This document shows positions 16,863 to 25,102 of a DNA stretch of 64,000 nucleotides, piece after piece. Source of the DNA: Methylosinus sp. H3A (GTDB taxonomy: Bacteria > Pseudomonadota > Alphaproteobacteria > Rhizobiales > Beijerinckiaceae); contig NZ_JADNQW010000005.1 of assembly GCF_015709455.1 (NCBI RefSeq), forward strand, positions 310,001 through 374,000, written 5' to 3'. A program made the translations under genes and the position numbers. Positions within the stretch are counted from its first letter, which is position 1; every line of letters begins with the position of its first letter. The notes under the pieces were generated by a model. That model searched no databases, was not told the DNA's origin, and saw only the letters and a program-made list of their open reading frames with translations.

Positions 16863-17981
16863 TCACACGCGCATCGGCATCAATACATACAATGCGCTCG
16901 CGCCGTCGCGGTCCTGGATCAGCGTCGGCGAGCCGGGGTCGGCCAAGCGAAACAGCGCCGTGTCGCTGTCGAGCTGATCGGCGATGTCGAGCAGATAGCG
17001 GGAGTTGAAGCCGATATCGATCGGCGGCCCGTCATAATCGGCCTCGATCTCCTCCACCGCCGAGCCCTGATCGGGATTGGTGACCGAAAGCACCAGCTTG
17101 CCCTCGGAGAGCGCGAGCTTCACCGCCCGCCCACGCTCGGAGGAGATGGTGGAGACGCGGTCGACCGCCTCGCGGAACACGCCGCGCTCGACCGTCAGGC
17201 GCTTGTCGTTGCCGGCAGGAATGACGCGGCCGTAATCGGGGAAAGTGCCGTCGATGAGCTTGGTCGTCAGCACGGTCTCGCCGAAGGAAAAGCGCATCTT
17301 ATTGGTGGAGAGCTCGATCTCCACCGCGCCCTCGGCGTCCTCGACGAGGCGCAGAATTTCATTCACGGCCTTGCGCGGCAGAATGACGCCGGGCATCCCG
17401 GTCGAGCCGGCCGGCGCCGGCAGCTCGACGCGCGCGAGGCGATGGCCGTCGGTGGCCACGGCGCGCAGCAGCTGATGGCCCTCGACCTCGGTCGCATGCA
17501 GGTAGATGCCGTTGAGATAATAGCGCGTCTCCTCGCTGGAGATGGCGAATTGCGTCTTCAAGATCAGCTTCTTGAGGTCCGCCGGCGGCAGCGAGAAGCG
17601 ATGCGAGAACTCGCCCGACGTCACATCGGGAAAATCGCTCTCCGGCAGGCTCTGCAGGCTGAAGCGCGAGCGGCCCGAGCGCAAAGTCAGCTGGCCCTGC
17701 TCGCCGGTCCCCTCGAGCGAGACCTGCGCGCCCTCCGGCAATTTGCGGACAATGTCATAGAGCGTATGGGCGGGAAGCGTCGTCGCCCCCGGCTGCGCCA
17801 CATCGGCCAGGACTTTCTCGGTGATCTCGAGATCGAGATCGGTCGCCTTCAGGAGCAGAGCTCCGGCCGAGGCGTCGATGAGCACATTGGCGAGGATCGG
17901 AATGGTCGTGCGCCGCTCCACAACACGGTGAACATGGCCGAGGGCGCGCAGCAGCGCCGCTCTCTCGATGGTGACTTTCAT
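16863..17981 (-). CDS. dnaN: DNA polymerase III beta sliding clamp
   Basis: A 372-residue three-domain clamp that tethers polymerase to DNA. The start MKVTIERAALLRALGHVHRVVERRTTIPIL and the end ASALYVLMPMRV are diagnostic. The N-terminal nine residues of the longer reading frame are not part of the family, so ATG 17981 is used. dnaA is not adjacent here, as often in Rhizobiales. It is divergent from the penicillin-binding protein gene, and the 249-base region between them holds a CtrA-type box. Confidence 0.97.
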   Translation of the reverse strand: MKVTIERAALLRALGHVHRVVERRTTIPILANVLIDASAGALLLKATDLDLEITEKVLADVAQPGATTLPAHTLYDIVRKLPEGAQVSLEGTGEQGQLTLRSGRSRFSLQSLPESDFPDVTSGEFSHRFSLPPADLKKLILKTQFAISSEETRYYLNGIYLHATEVEGHQLLRAVATDGHRLARVELPAPAGSTGMPGVILPRKAVNEILRLVEDAEGAVEIELSTNKMRFSFGETVLTTKLIDGTFPDYGRVIPAGNDKRLTVERGVFREAVDRVSTISSERGRAVKLALSEGKLVLSVTNPDQGSAVEEIEADYDGPPIDIGFNSRYLLDIADQLDSDTALFRLADPGSPTLIQDRDGASALYVLMPMRV

Positions 17982-18133
17982 TGCGCTCGATCCGTGCCGC
18001 GTTTTCACTCGAAGGGCGAGACTTTGGCAAGCCGCAACGAATAGCGCAAGTGGCGCAGGGGGATCGACCGGAGCCTGTGCATAAGTTCCTATCCGCTTTG
18101 CCGTCGAGACGAGGGAGGACGCCGTCGCTTTGC

Positions 18134-18148
18134 TTAACCGGCCCTTAA
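18134..18148. promoter_or_regulatory. Perfect CtrA-type box TTAA-N7-TTAA between dnaN and PBP1A gene
   Basis: TTAA at 18134-18137 and 18145-18148 are separated by seven G/C bases. It lies 153 bases upstream of dnaN and 83 bases upstream of the penicillin-binding protein start, so it could control either gene. Match to consensus is seen; binding is inferred. Confidence 0.55.
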
Positions 18149-18230
18149 ATCGACAGCATTAAAGCTAGTCTTCGCGTCGGCCGCGGGCACTCACGTCGCG
18201 GCGGAACGAAACCCGAGGCGGCGGACCCCC

Positions 18231-20519
18231 ATGGCGCGCGAGAAACAACGCCGCGAACCGCGTTTCGACGGCGACGGGAGCGGCGATCTTCGCGCCGACC
18301 CTCGAGAGGATCGCATGGCGAAACCCAAACGCAAGGGCAAGAGTGGGTCGGGCAAGAGCGCGTCAGGCAAGAGCGCGTCGCCCAGCAGCGCGCCGCCGCC
18401 GGACGACGATTTCGACGAGGCTCCGCCGCGCGCCGCCAAGGCCAAGAAAGCCAAAGGCGGAAGCGCCTTCGGCCTCGGCGGGCTCGTCTATTGGGGCGCG
18501 GTGCTGTCCATCTGGGGCGCGATCGGCGTCGGCGGGCTGTTCATCTATCATGCGGCGCAGCTGCCGCCGATCGACACTCTGGCTGTCCCCAAACGCCCGC
18601 CCAATATCGCCATTCTCGGGGCCGACGGCGAATTGCTGGCCAATCGCGGCGACACGGGCGGAGCCGCGGTGCGGCTCGGCGATCTGCCGCCCTATCTGCC
18701 CAAGGCCTTCGTCGCCATAGAGGACCGGCGTTTCTATTCGCATTGGGGCGTCGACCCCATCGGCATAGCGCGCGCGCTGACGCGAAATATCACCGGGCGC
18801 GGCGGCATGCAGGGCGGCTCGACGCTCACCCAGCAGCTCGCCAAAAATTTGTTCCTCACTCAGGAGCGCACCATCACGCGCAAGATCCAGGAGGCGATCC
18901 TCGCACTCTGGCTCGAGCACAAATATTCCAAGGATCAGATTCTCGAGCTCTATCTCAATCGCGTCTATTTCGGCTCCGGCGCCTATGGCGTGGAGGCGGC
19001 GGCGCAGCGCTATTTTGGCCATGGCGCGAACCAGGCGACGCTGGCGGAAGCGGCCGTGCTCGCCGGCCTCATGAAGGCGCCGAGCAAGCTCGCGCCGGAC
19101 CGCAATCCCGAAGGCGCGACCGAGCGCGCGGCGCAGGTCGTCACCGCAATGGCGCAGGAAGGGCACATCACAGAATCGATGGCCAAGCTCGCACTGGGAC
19201 GCCCGGCGCTTGCGCGAAGGGAGCGCGGCGCGGGCTCCATCAATTACGCCGCCGATTATGTGATGGACATGCTCGACGACACGATCGGCGCCATCGACCA
19301 AGACATCATCGTCACGACGACGCTGGATCGCAAGCTCCAGGAGGTCGGCGAAAGGTCCGTCGCCGAGGAGCTGGACAAGAAGGGCGACAAATTCGGCGTC
19401 AGCCAGGGCGCGCTGGTCGCGCTCGACCCCAATGGCGCTATTCGCGCGCTGGTCGGCGGCCGCAATTACGCCGAGAGCCAGTTCGACCGCGCAGTCTCGG
19501 CCAAAAGGCAGCCGGGCTCGGCTTTCAAGCCTTTCGTCTATCTCGCCGGGCTGGAGCATGGGCTGACGCCCGACACGGTGCGCGAGGACGGGCCGATCAA
19601 TGTGAAGGGCTGGCAGCCGGAGAATTACAGCCACGAATATTTCGGCCCCGTCACGCTCACCAAGGCGCTGGCGCTGTCACTCAACACGGTGGCGGTGCGC
19701 GTCGGCCTCGAGGTGGGGCCGAAGACGGTCGTCAAAACTGCGCATCGGCTCGGCGTCGCCTCCGAGTTGCAGCCCAACGCCTCCATCTCGCTCGGCACCT
19801 CCGAGGTCACGCCGCTGGAGCTGGTCGCGGCCTACGCCCCCTTCGCCAATGGCGGCGTCGGCGTGCAGCCGCATATCATCACCAGGGTTCGCACGGCCGG
19901 CGGCAAGCAGCTCTACGCCCGCAAGGGTTCGAGCAATGGCCGCGTGATCGAGCCGCAATATGTGGCGATGATGAATTCGATGATGGAGGAGACGCTCTCC
20001 ACCGGCACGGCGCGCAAGGCGGAGCTGCCCGGCTGGCGCGCCGCCGGCAAGACCGGCACCAGTCAGGATTTCCGCGACGCCTGGTTCGTCGGCTATACGC
20101 CGCATCTCGTCGCCGGCGTCTGGCTCGGCAATGACGATAATTCGCCGACGAAGAAAGTCTCCGGCGGCAATCTGCCCGTGGAAGTGTGGAGCCGCTTCAT
20201 GAAGGCGGCGCATCAGGGCGTGCCGGTCGCCGCCCTGCCCTCCGGCTCCTGGCGCTCGGCCTCCGTCCCGGACAGCGCCTCGCCCATCGCGCCGCTGCTC
20301 AATTTGTTCTCCTCCGATCCAGAGCCCGAAAGCCCGCCGCCGAAACCCTCGCGACGCCGCCAGGCGCGCGACGAGGACGAAGACGCCGCCGTCGGCTCGG
20401 TTCATGGGCTCGAGGCGCTGCTGCCGCCGGCCGACATTCCGAGCTCCCAGCCGCCGCGTCCGCGACGCGCTCCGGCGCGCGAGGAAAAGAATATCTTCGA
20501 GAAATTGTTCGGCGGCTGA
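18231..20519 (+). CDS. mrcA: Class A penicillin-binding protein 1A (glycosyltransferase and transpeptidase)
   Basis: A 762-residue bifunctional peptidoglycan synthase. A basic Lys/Ser-rich cytoplasmic tail leads to one membrane helix (VYWGAVLSIWGAIGVGGLFIYH, about residues 85-106). The GT51 domain has AFVAIEDRRFYSHWGVD and GGSTLTQQLAKNLFL. The transpeptidase has the serine of S-A-F-K in QPGSAFKPFVYLAG, the SLN motif in ALSLNTVAVRVG and KTGTSQDF. The C-terminus is an acidic, proline-rich tail. A second ATG at 18315 with GAGAGG five bases upstream is an alternative start. Three 15-base repeats lie at 18336-18380. Confidence 0.95.
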   Translation: MAREKQRREPRFDGDGSGDLRADPREDRMAKPKRKGKSGSGKSASGKSASPSSAPPPDDDFDEAPPRAAKAKKAKGGSAFGLGGLVYWGAVLSIWGAIGVGGLFIYHAAQLPPIDTLAVPKRPPNIAILGADGELLANRGDTGGAAVRLGDLPPYLPKAFVAIEDRRFYSHWGVDPIGIARALTRNITGRGGMQGGSTLTQQLAKNLFLTQERTITRKIQEAILALWLEHKYSKDQILELYLNRVYFGSGAYGVEAAAQRYFGHGANQATLAEAAVLAGLMKAPSKLAPDRNPEGATERAAQVVTAMAQEGHITESMAKLALGRPALARRERGAGSINYAADYVMDMLDDTIGAIDQDIIVTTTLDRKLQEVGERSVAEELDKKGDKFGVSQGALVALDPNGAIRALVGGRNYAESQFDRAVSAKRQPGSAFKPFVYLAGLEHGLTPDTVREDGPINVKGWQPENYSHEYFGPVTLTKALALSLNTVAVRVGLEVGPKTVVKTAHRLGVASELQPNASISLGTSEVTPLELVAAYAPFANGGVGVQPHIITRVRTAGGKQLYARKGSSNGRVIEPQYVAMMNSMMEETLSTGTARKAELPGWRAAGKTGTSQDFRDAWFVGYTPHLVAGVWLGNDDNSPTKKVSGGNLPVEVWSRFMKAAHQGVPVAALPSGSWRSASVPDSASPIAPLLNLFSSDPEPESPPPKPSRRRQARDEDEDAAVGSVHGLEALLPPADIPSSQPPRPRRAPAREEKNIFEKLFGG
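18336..18380 (+). repeat. Three 15-base in-frame repeats in the PBP1A cytoplasmic tail
   Basis: Units at 18336-18350, 18351-18365 and 18366-18380 each encode G-K-S-(G/A)-S. The second and third are nearly identical. Changes in copy number would keep the frame. Confidence 0.85.
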
Positions 20520-20659
20520 CCCGCCGAACGAAAGGTCTTCGGCTTCCTCAAATTGTGAGACGCGCGGCACGACAATTGCGATACGTGGGGCGAGAACCTG
20601 TCCCGCATGTCGCTTTTGTCGCAAAAGCGGCGTGCATTTCGCAAAGTGGAGAAAGCGAT

Positions 20660-21136
20660 ATGAGACTGGCGGAGGCTTTCGCTTCGGCGACGCTCGATGA
20701 TATCAAGGCGGCGCTCGACGGCGGTAAATTGGTTCTGTATTCGACCGGCCGTCCGGTCGGACCGGACCATAAGATCACGCGCAGCGAGGCGCTGGCGACC
20801 TTCACCTTCCAGTCTCCCGCTTTCGGCCCCGACGCGGCGGACGGAACCCCGGCGGCGCTGTTCGCCGAGACCAGCGTCATCGCGACGGCCATCGGCACGC
20901 CCGGCTGGGCGCGTCTCACCAAGGCCGATGGCGCGCCCGTCGTCGACCTTTCGGTCGGCCCGGGCAATACGGAGGTCAAGCTGGGGAGCGTGTCCGCCAC
21001 CAAGGACTTCCCCGTCACCATCACTTCGGTGAAGTTCCTGGCGTCCGAGGCTGTCGAATGGTCGAAGACCGAATTCGGCCATGTCTATGTGACGAACCAC
21101 GAGAATCCGTTCCGCAAGGTCTCGGTTCGCGGCTGA
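20660..21136 (+). CDS. Unknown protein with phage-virion-like pattern
   Basis: A 158-residue protein without membrane segments, probably mostly beta strands. The stretch GTPGWARLTKADG followed by VVDLSVGPG resembles a pattern often seen in small tail- or head-associated phage proteins (G-T-x-x-W-x-R ... DG ... D-x-S-V-G). No other phage gene is near, so this could be a lone domesticated gene or a chance similarity. GGAG lies about eight bases before the ATG. A long hairpin follows the stop (21149-21191). Function is unknown. Confidence 0.7.
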   Translation: MRLAEAFASATLDDIKAALDGGKLVLYSTGRPVGPDHKITRSEALATFTFQSPAFGPDAADGTPAALFAETSVIATAIGTPGWARLTKADGAPVVDLSVGPGNTEVKLGSVSATKDFPVTITSVKFLASEAVEWSKTEFGHVYVTNHENPFRKVSVRG

Positions 21137-21148
21137 CGTCGATCTTGC

Positions 21149-21191
21149 GCGTTTCCAGCCGAAGCGGACGCCGCTTCGGCGTCGGAAACGC
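21149..21191. repeat. 43-base palindromic repeat element, copy 1
   Basis: An almost perfect stem-loop: gcgtttcc (21149-21156) pairs with ggaaacgc (21184-21191), and an inner gccgaagcgg (21158-21167) pairs with ccgcttcggc (21171-21180) around a three-base loop. The same 43-base element occurs inverted at 58145-58187 with three differences. It lies 13 bases after the stop at 21136 and may also end transcription. Confidence 0.85.
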
Positions 21192-21289
21192 CGCGAACAA
21201 AAGCAGGGATAGCGACGCCGTCTCGGCCCGGCGGCGTCGTTCTCGCGCGGTCCCCGACGCATTCCCGGCGTCCGCGGACCGCGCACTTT

Positions 21290-21994
21290 TTATTTGGCGA
21301 TGTCAGCGAGCCAGCGCGCGATGAAGCGCCGGCTACGCTCGCGCAGGCCCGGCCCCACGGCCGCCGCGGCGGCGCGCAGCCCAGCAATGGAGACGCCGGC
21401 CGCGCCGAGTTCCGCCGTATGGCCGATGAACCAGCGCTCGAGACTTTCCGTCTCCGCTTCCGGATGGAATTGCAGCGCGAGACCGCGTCGCCCCACGGCG
21501 AAGGCCTGATGCGCGTAGAGCGCCGAAGACGCGAGCAGAACAGCGCTGTCCGGAAGATCGAAAGTGTCGCCGTGCCAGTGCAGCACGTCCGCCTCCGGCT
21601 CGACGAGGGCGGCGAGCGCGCTCTTCCGTCCCACATCCGTCAGCGTGATCGGCGCAAAGCCGATCTCCTTGCCGGCGCCGCCCGGAAAGACGCGGGCCCC
21701 GAGCGCCGCGGCCATGAGCTGACTGCCGAGACAAACGCCCAGCGTCGGCGCGTCGCGCCCGAGCCGCGCGCGAATGAGCGCGGCCTCATCCGATAGAAAG
21801 GGATATTCCTCGGTCTGATAGACGCCGATCGGCCCGCCGAGCACGATGAGGAGGTCGGCCTCGGCCGCCTCGGCGGGGATCGCCTGCATCCCCGCCTCGA
21901 CATAGTGGATCGAAAAGCCGGCCTCGGCGATCGGCTCGGCGAAGCTGCCGAGATCCTCGAAGGCGACGTGACGTATGGCCAAGGCGGTCTTCAT
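21290..21994 (-). CDS. Class I glutamine amidotransferase-like protein
   Basis: A 234-residue stand-alone amidotransferase domain of the GMP-synthase-like type. The nucleophile elbow GVCLGSQLMA holds the cysteine, and the catalytic histidine and glutamate are in LQFHPEAE. The oxyanion segment LIVLGGPIGVY is present. No synthetase partner is adjacent, so it may act on gamma-glutamyl compounds or pair with a distant partner; substrate is unknown. Single gene, same strand as the Rieske gene but separated by about 100 bases. Confidence 0.88.
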   Translation of the reverse strand: MKTALAIRHVAFEDLGSFAEPIAEAGFSIHYVEAGMQAIPAEAAEADLLIVLGGPIGVYQTEEYPFLSDEAALIRARLGRDAPTLGVCLGSQLMAAALGARVFPGGAGKEIGFAPITLTDVGRKSALAALVEPEADVLHWHGDTFDLPDSAVLLASSALYAHQAFAVGRRGLALQFHPEAETESLERWFIGHTAELGAAGVSIAGLRAAAAAVGPGLRERSRRFIARWLADIAK

Positions 21995-22093
21995 CGCTTC
22001 CTCGCTTGGACGATTCCGGGCGGCTCAGTCTAGGTCGCCGCCGCCCGGGCAGAAAGGTCCAGGAAATGAGAAAACGAGGGAGCCAACGACGGC

Positions 22094-22534
22094 TCAGTCC
22101 GAGGTGATGACGACCTCCGGATAGACGTCGTTCTCCTCGCGGTCGAGGCCGTCCTCCTCGGCTATGGTGACGCCCACGAGGCAGACCTCATTGTCGTCTA
22201 TGACCACCTCGACCTTCTCGAGCTGGGCGCCGACACAGGGGCCGTCGTTGCAGACGCCGGTCGGAATGTCGAATTGCGCGCCATGCTTGCCGCAGAGCAG
22301 GAAGCGCTGCGTCGGGTCCAGGAAGGATTTCGGTTCGAAATCGAGCCGGCTGCTCTGATGCGGGCAGCGGTTCACATAGGCGTAGTATTTGCCGACATGC
22401 CGAATGATGACGACCGGGAAGGGCACGGTCTGGCCCTCGTCATTGACGCGGGCCAGCACATAGCCGACGGCCCGCCGTTTTGCGACGTCGTTCACATGGC
22501 AAACGGCGAAGATTTCGTTTACCGGCTCTTCCAT
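22094..22534 (-). CDS. Rieske [2Fe-2S] ferredoxin-like protein
   Basis: A 146-residue soluble Rieske domain. Cluster ligands are C-P-H (NRCPHQSS) and C-G-K-H (LLCGKHGAQFDI), with 21 residues between, a little longer than in many Rieske ferredoxins. The protein is strongly acidic, especially its C-terminus (AEEDGLDREEND), which suits an electron donor docking on a basic partner. No oxygenase or reductase is adjacent, so its partner is unknown. ATG 22534 was chosen because GAGG precedes it and the upstream extension has no family likeness. Confidence 0.88.
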   Translation of the reverse strand: MEEPVNEIFAVCHVNDVAKRRAVGYVLARVNDEGQTVPFPVVIIRHVGKYYAYVNRCPHQSSRLDFEPKSFLDPTQRFLLCGKHGAQFDIPTGVCNDGPCVGAQLEKVEVVIDDNEVCLVGVTIAEEDGLDREENDVYPEVVITSD

Positions 22535-22613
22535 ACCGTTTTCCTCCTCGGAATCTCTACAAAGTCCGAAAAGGCGAAGCAATCTCGGCGCCGAACCGGC
22601 CGAAAAGCCGGTT

Positions 22614-22964
22614 TCACGTCCCGTCCGGGAGCCTTTTTATCGCGTCGCCGTCTGCTCCGCGTCTCACATAGCCGGCGGCGATGTCCGCGACGGCGAGGTG
22701 GAGCGCTTTTTCGCTCAACACGTCGAGCCGTCCCTCCAAGAATTTGATTCTCGCCGTCAACTCGGCCTCGGCCGTGATCCGCTCCCGCTCGATGCGGTCG
22801 ATCTTATCGCTTTGCCGCTCGAGCAGGCGCTTGAATTCGTCGAGCGATTCCTTGGTGTATCGACGCAACTCGTCGAATTGCACCGTCGTCGTCACCAGCT
22901 CCTTATAGAGATCGGCCAGCTTCGTCGCGAGCTGAGCCAATGTCTCTCTCGTCCCCCCGAACAC
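22614..22964 (-). CDS. Small coiled-coil protein of unknown function
   Basis: A 116-residue protein, nearly all helix with heptad-like spacing (LATKLADLYKELVTTTVQFDELRRY, then RLLERQSDKIDRIERER and LTARIKFLEGRLDVLSE). The layout is like small coiled-coil proteins often encoded near phage or toxin genes, but no family is recognised. It begins with GTG, with GAGGAG about ten bases upstream. It lies in a run of small minus-strand genes of unknown role. Confidence 0.55.
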   Translation of the reverse strand: MFGGTRETLAQLATKLADLYKELVTTTVQFDELRRYTKESLDEFKRLLERQSDKIDRIERERITAEAELTARIKFLEGRLDVLSEKALHLAVADIAAGYVRRGADGDAIKRLPDGT

Positions 22965-23021
22965 TCGTACGCGCTCCTCGAAATGAAATCGACGAATTCA
23001 CTCGCTCAGAAAAATTCTCGC

Positions 23022-23363
23022 TCAGAAATTCTTCGCCCAAGCCCCATAGCCGCGCAATTCCGACCCGTAATCCTGCATCGATTTCGAGAGTTTTCGCGCC
23101 TGCGCCGAAATCGTCCCGATCTCATCCTCGAGCGGCCGCGTCGCCTCGAAGCCGCTCGCTATCATGCGCAAGAAAACGCCGATGGGATGGAAGAAAGCGG
23201 CGACCCACCCGGGCCGGCGTTCACCTATCGAGCGCTTCGTCGCCCCAGTCTCGGGCGTGAGGCGCTCGCGCTCCTCCGCGAGGATTTCCCGAAGCTGAAA
23301 CTCGGAACGGATCGTCCAACGTCGATCGAAGGGTTGGCGTCGACTATGCGCAGAGTCGTTCAT
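23022..23363 (-). CDS. Unknown small protein
   Basis: A 113-residue protein with basic N-terminal half (SRRQPFDRRWTIRSEFQLRE) and a central hydrophobic patch (WVAAFFHPIGVFLRMIASGF) that might lie at a membrane. I do not recognise a family. ATG 23363 is preceded by GGAG at a six-base spacing, which makes it better than the longer reading. Neighbours are the coiled-coil gene and the DUF1150 gene on the same strand. Confidence 0.55.
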   Translation of the reverse strand: MNDSAHSRRQPFDRRWTIRSEFQLREILAEERERLTPETGATKRSIGERRPGWVAAFFHPIGVFLRMIASGFEATRPLEDEIGTISAQARKLSKSMQDYGSELRGYGAWAKNF

Positions 23364-23482
23364 GAGACATCTCCATGCTCCGACGGCGACGGACGAAGCG
23401 CCGCTCTCCCGACGGCCCAAATCCTCGCCACGACATTCGACCGATGGAGTCTATCCCACTTTCGTCGCCCCGTCAGCCTGCC

Positions 23483-23752
23483 TCAGTGGAGGCTGACGGT
23501 CTGGAGTTGCTGCTGCCAGGCGTTGGCGAGGGCGCCCTCTTCCGTATCGGCGAGGACGATCGGCGTGCCGTCCGCGCCGAGCAACGCGAAGAGGGTCAGG
23601 CCGGGCTCTATGGCCGGAGCCTGCGGATAGAGCCTCTTGACGTCCTCCGAGCGCATCGTCCGCACATAGGCGATCGCACCATCGCCCAGATGCGCGAACT
23701 GCTCAGGGGTCAGCAGGGGGGATCTTTTCTCGGTCGCGGTCTTGCCTTCCAT
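23483..23752 (-). CDS. DUF1150 family protein
   Basis: An 89-residue protein matching the alphaproteobacterial DUF1150 pattern: FAHLGDGAIAYVRTMRSEDV, then LFALLGADGTPIVLADT and the ending LQTVSLH. In many Rhizobiales this gene follows a small heat-shock protein gene; none is adjacent here. The family has no proven function. It is a single short gene on the minus strand. Confidence 0.85.
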   Translation of the reverse strand: MEGKTATEKRSPLLTPEQFAHLGDGAIAYVRTMRSEDVKRLYPQAPAIEPGLTLFALLGADGTPIVLADTEEGALANAWQQQLQTVSLH

Positions 23753-23873
23753 CTCACACTCCTCGGCGGTCGTATCGACCCGCTCGGCGGACGCCTACTT
23801 TCGTAGCACGGGAGATATCTGTGCATCGCAGCGGCCGATTTTCAGGGGCGGCTCGGATTTTTTCGTGAAACCG

Positions 23874-25100
23874 TCACAAATCCAGCACGAGCCGCGCAGG
23901 ATCCTCGAGCTGTTCCTTGACCCGCACCAGGAAAGTGACCGCCTCTTTGCCGTCGACGATGCGGTGATCATAGGAGAGGGCGAGATACATCATCGGGCGG
24001 ATTTCGATCTTGCCGGCGACGACGACAGGCCGCTCCTCGATCTTATGCATGCCCAATATGCCCGATTGCGGCGCGTTGAGAATGGGCGTCGACATCAGCG
24101 AGCCATAGACGCCGCCATTGGAGATGGTGAAAGTGCCGCCGGTGAGATCGTCGAGATCGAGCCTGCCCTCTCGGGCTTTGCGGCCGAATTCGCCGATCGC
24201 CTTCTCGATCTCGGCGACGCTGAGGCGGTCGGCGTCGCGCACCACCGGCACGACGAGGCCCTTTTCCGTGCCCACGGCGACGCCGATGTGGCAGTAGTGC
24301 TTATAGATGACGTCGGCGCCGTCGATCTCGGCGTTGACGGCCGGCACCTCCTCCAGCGCCTTGCAGCAGGCTTTCACGAAGAAGCCCATGAAGCCCAGCT
24401 TCACCTGATGCTTCTTCTCGAACAAATCCTTGTAGCGATTGCGCAGCGCCATCACCGACGACATGTCGACCTCGTTGAAGGTCGTCAGCATGGCGGCGTT
24501 GGATTGCGCTTCCTTGAGGCGCTTGGCGATGGTCTGGCGCAGGCGCGACATACGCACCCGCTCCTCGCGCTCGGCGTCGGCCGCCGGGGCGGTCGGACGC
24601 GGCGCCGCCGGAGCGTTCACGGGCGCAGGCGCCGCGGGCGCGGGCGCGGACCGCGCCGCGAGAGCGAGAACATCGCCCTTGAGCAGCTGACCCTGCTTGC
24701 CGGAGCCGACGACGCCGGAGAGATCGACGCCCTGCTCTTTCGCGATCTTGGCGGCGGAGGGCGCCGGCGGCCGGGCCGACGCTTCGGCGACAACGGCCGG
24801 CGCGGCTGCTGCGGGGGGCGGCGCGACGGTGGGGGCCGCGGGCGCCGGACGCGGCGCAGCGGCGGCGCCTTCGGCGATCTGCCCGAGCAGCGCGCCGGGC
24901 GTGACCGTCTCGCCATCCTTGGCGATCACATCGGTCAGCACGCCGGCGGCGGGCGCATTCACCTCGAGTGTGACCTTGTCGGTCTCGAGCTCGACGAGCG
25001 CTTCATCCGCCGCGACAGCGTCGCCCGGCTTTTTGAACCAGCGGCCGATCGTCGCCTCGCTCACCGATTCGCCGAGCGTCGGAACACGGATTTCCGTCAT
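23874..25100 (-). CDS. sucB: 2-oxoglutarate dehydrogenase E2, dihydrolipoyl succinyltransferase
   Basis: A 408-residue E2 core of the 2-oxoglutarate dehydrogenase complex, which moves succinyl groups to CoA in the TCA cycle. It has an N-terminal lipoyl domain with the lipoylated lysine in [11 protein letters not shown], an Ala/Pro linker, a peripheral-subunit-binding domain ([16 protein letters not shown], then GQLLKGDV), a second linker, and a catalytic domain ending with [15 protein letters not shown]. The ATG at 25100 lies two bases after the sucA stop. No lpd gene follows in the window. Confidence 0.97.
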   Translation of the reverse strand: MTEIRVPTLGESVSEATIGRWFKKPGDAVAADEALVELETDKVTLEVNAPAAGVLTDVIAKDGETVTPGALLGQIAEGAAAAPRPAPAAPTVAPPPAAAAPAVVAEASARPPAPSAAKIAKEQGVDLSGVVGSGKQGQLLKGDVLALAARSAPAPAAPAPVNAPAAPRPTAPAADAEREERVRMSRLRQTIAKRLKEAQSNAAMLTTFNEVDMSSVMALRNRYKDLFEKKHQVKLGFMGFFVKACCKALEEVPAVNAEIDGADVIYKHYCHIGVAVGTEKGLVVPVVRDADRLSVAEIEKAIGEFGRKAREGRLDLDDLTGGTFTISNGGVYGSLMSTPILNAPQSGILGMHKIEERPVVVAGKIEIRPMMYLALSYDHRIVDGKEAVTFLVRVKEQLEDPARLVLDL

Positions 25101-25102
25101 GA

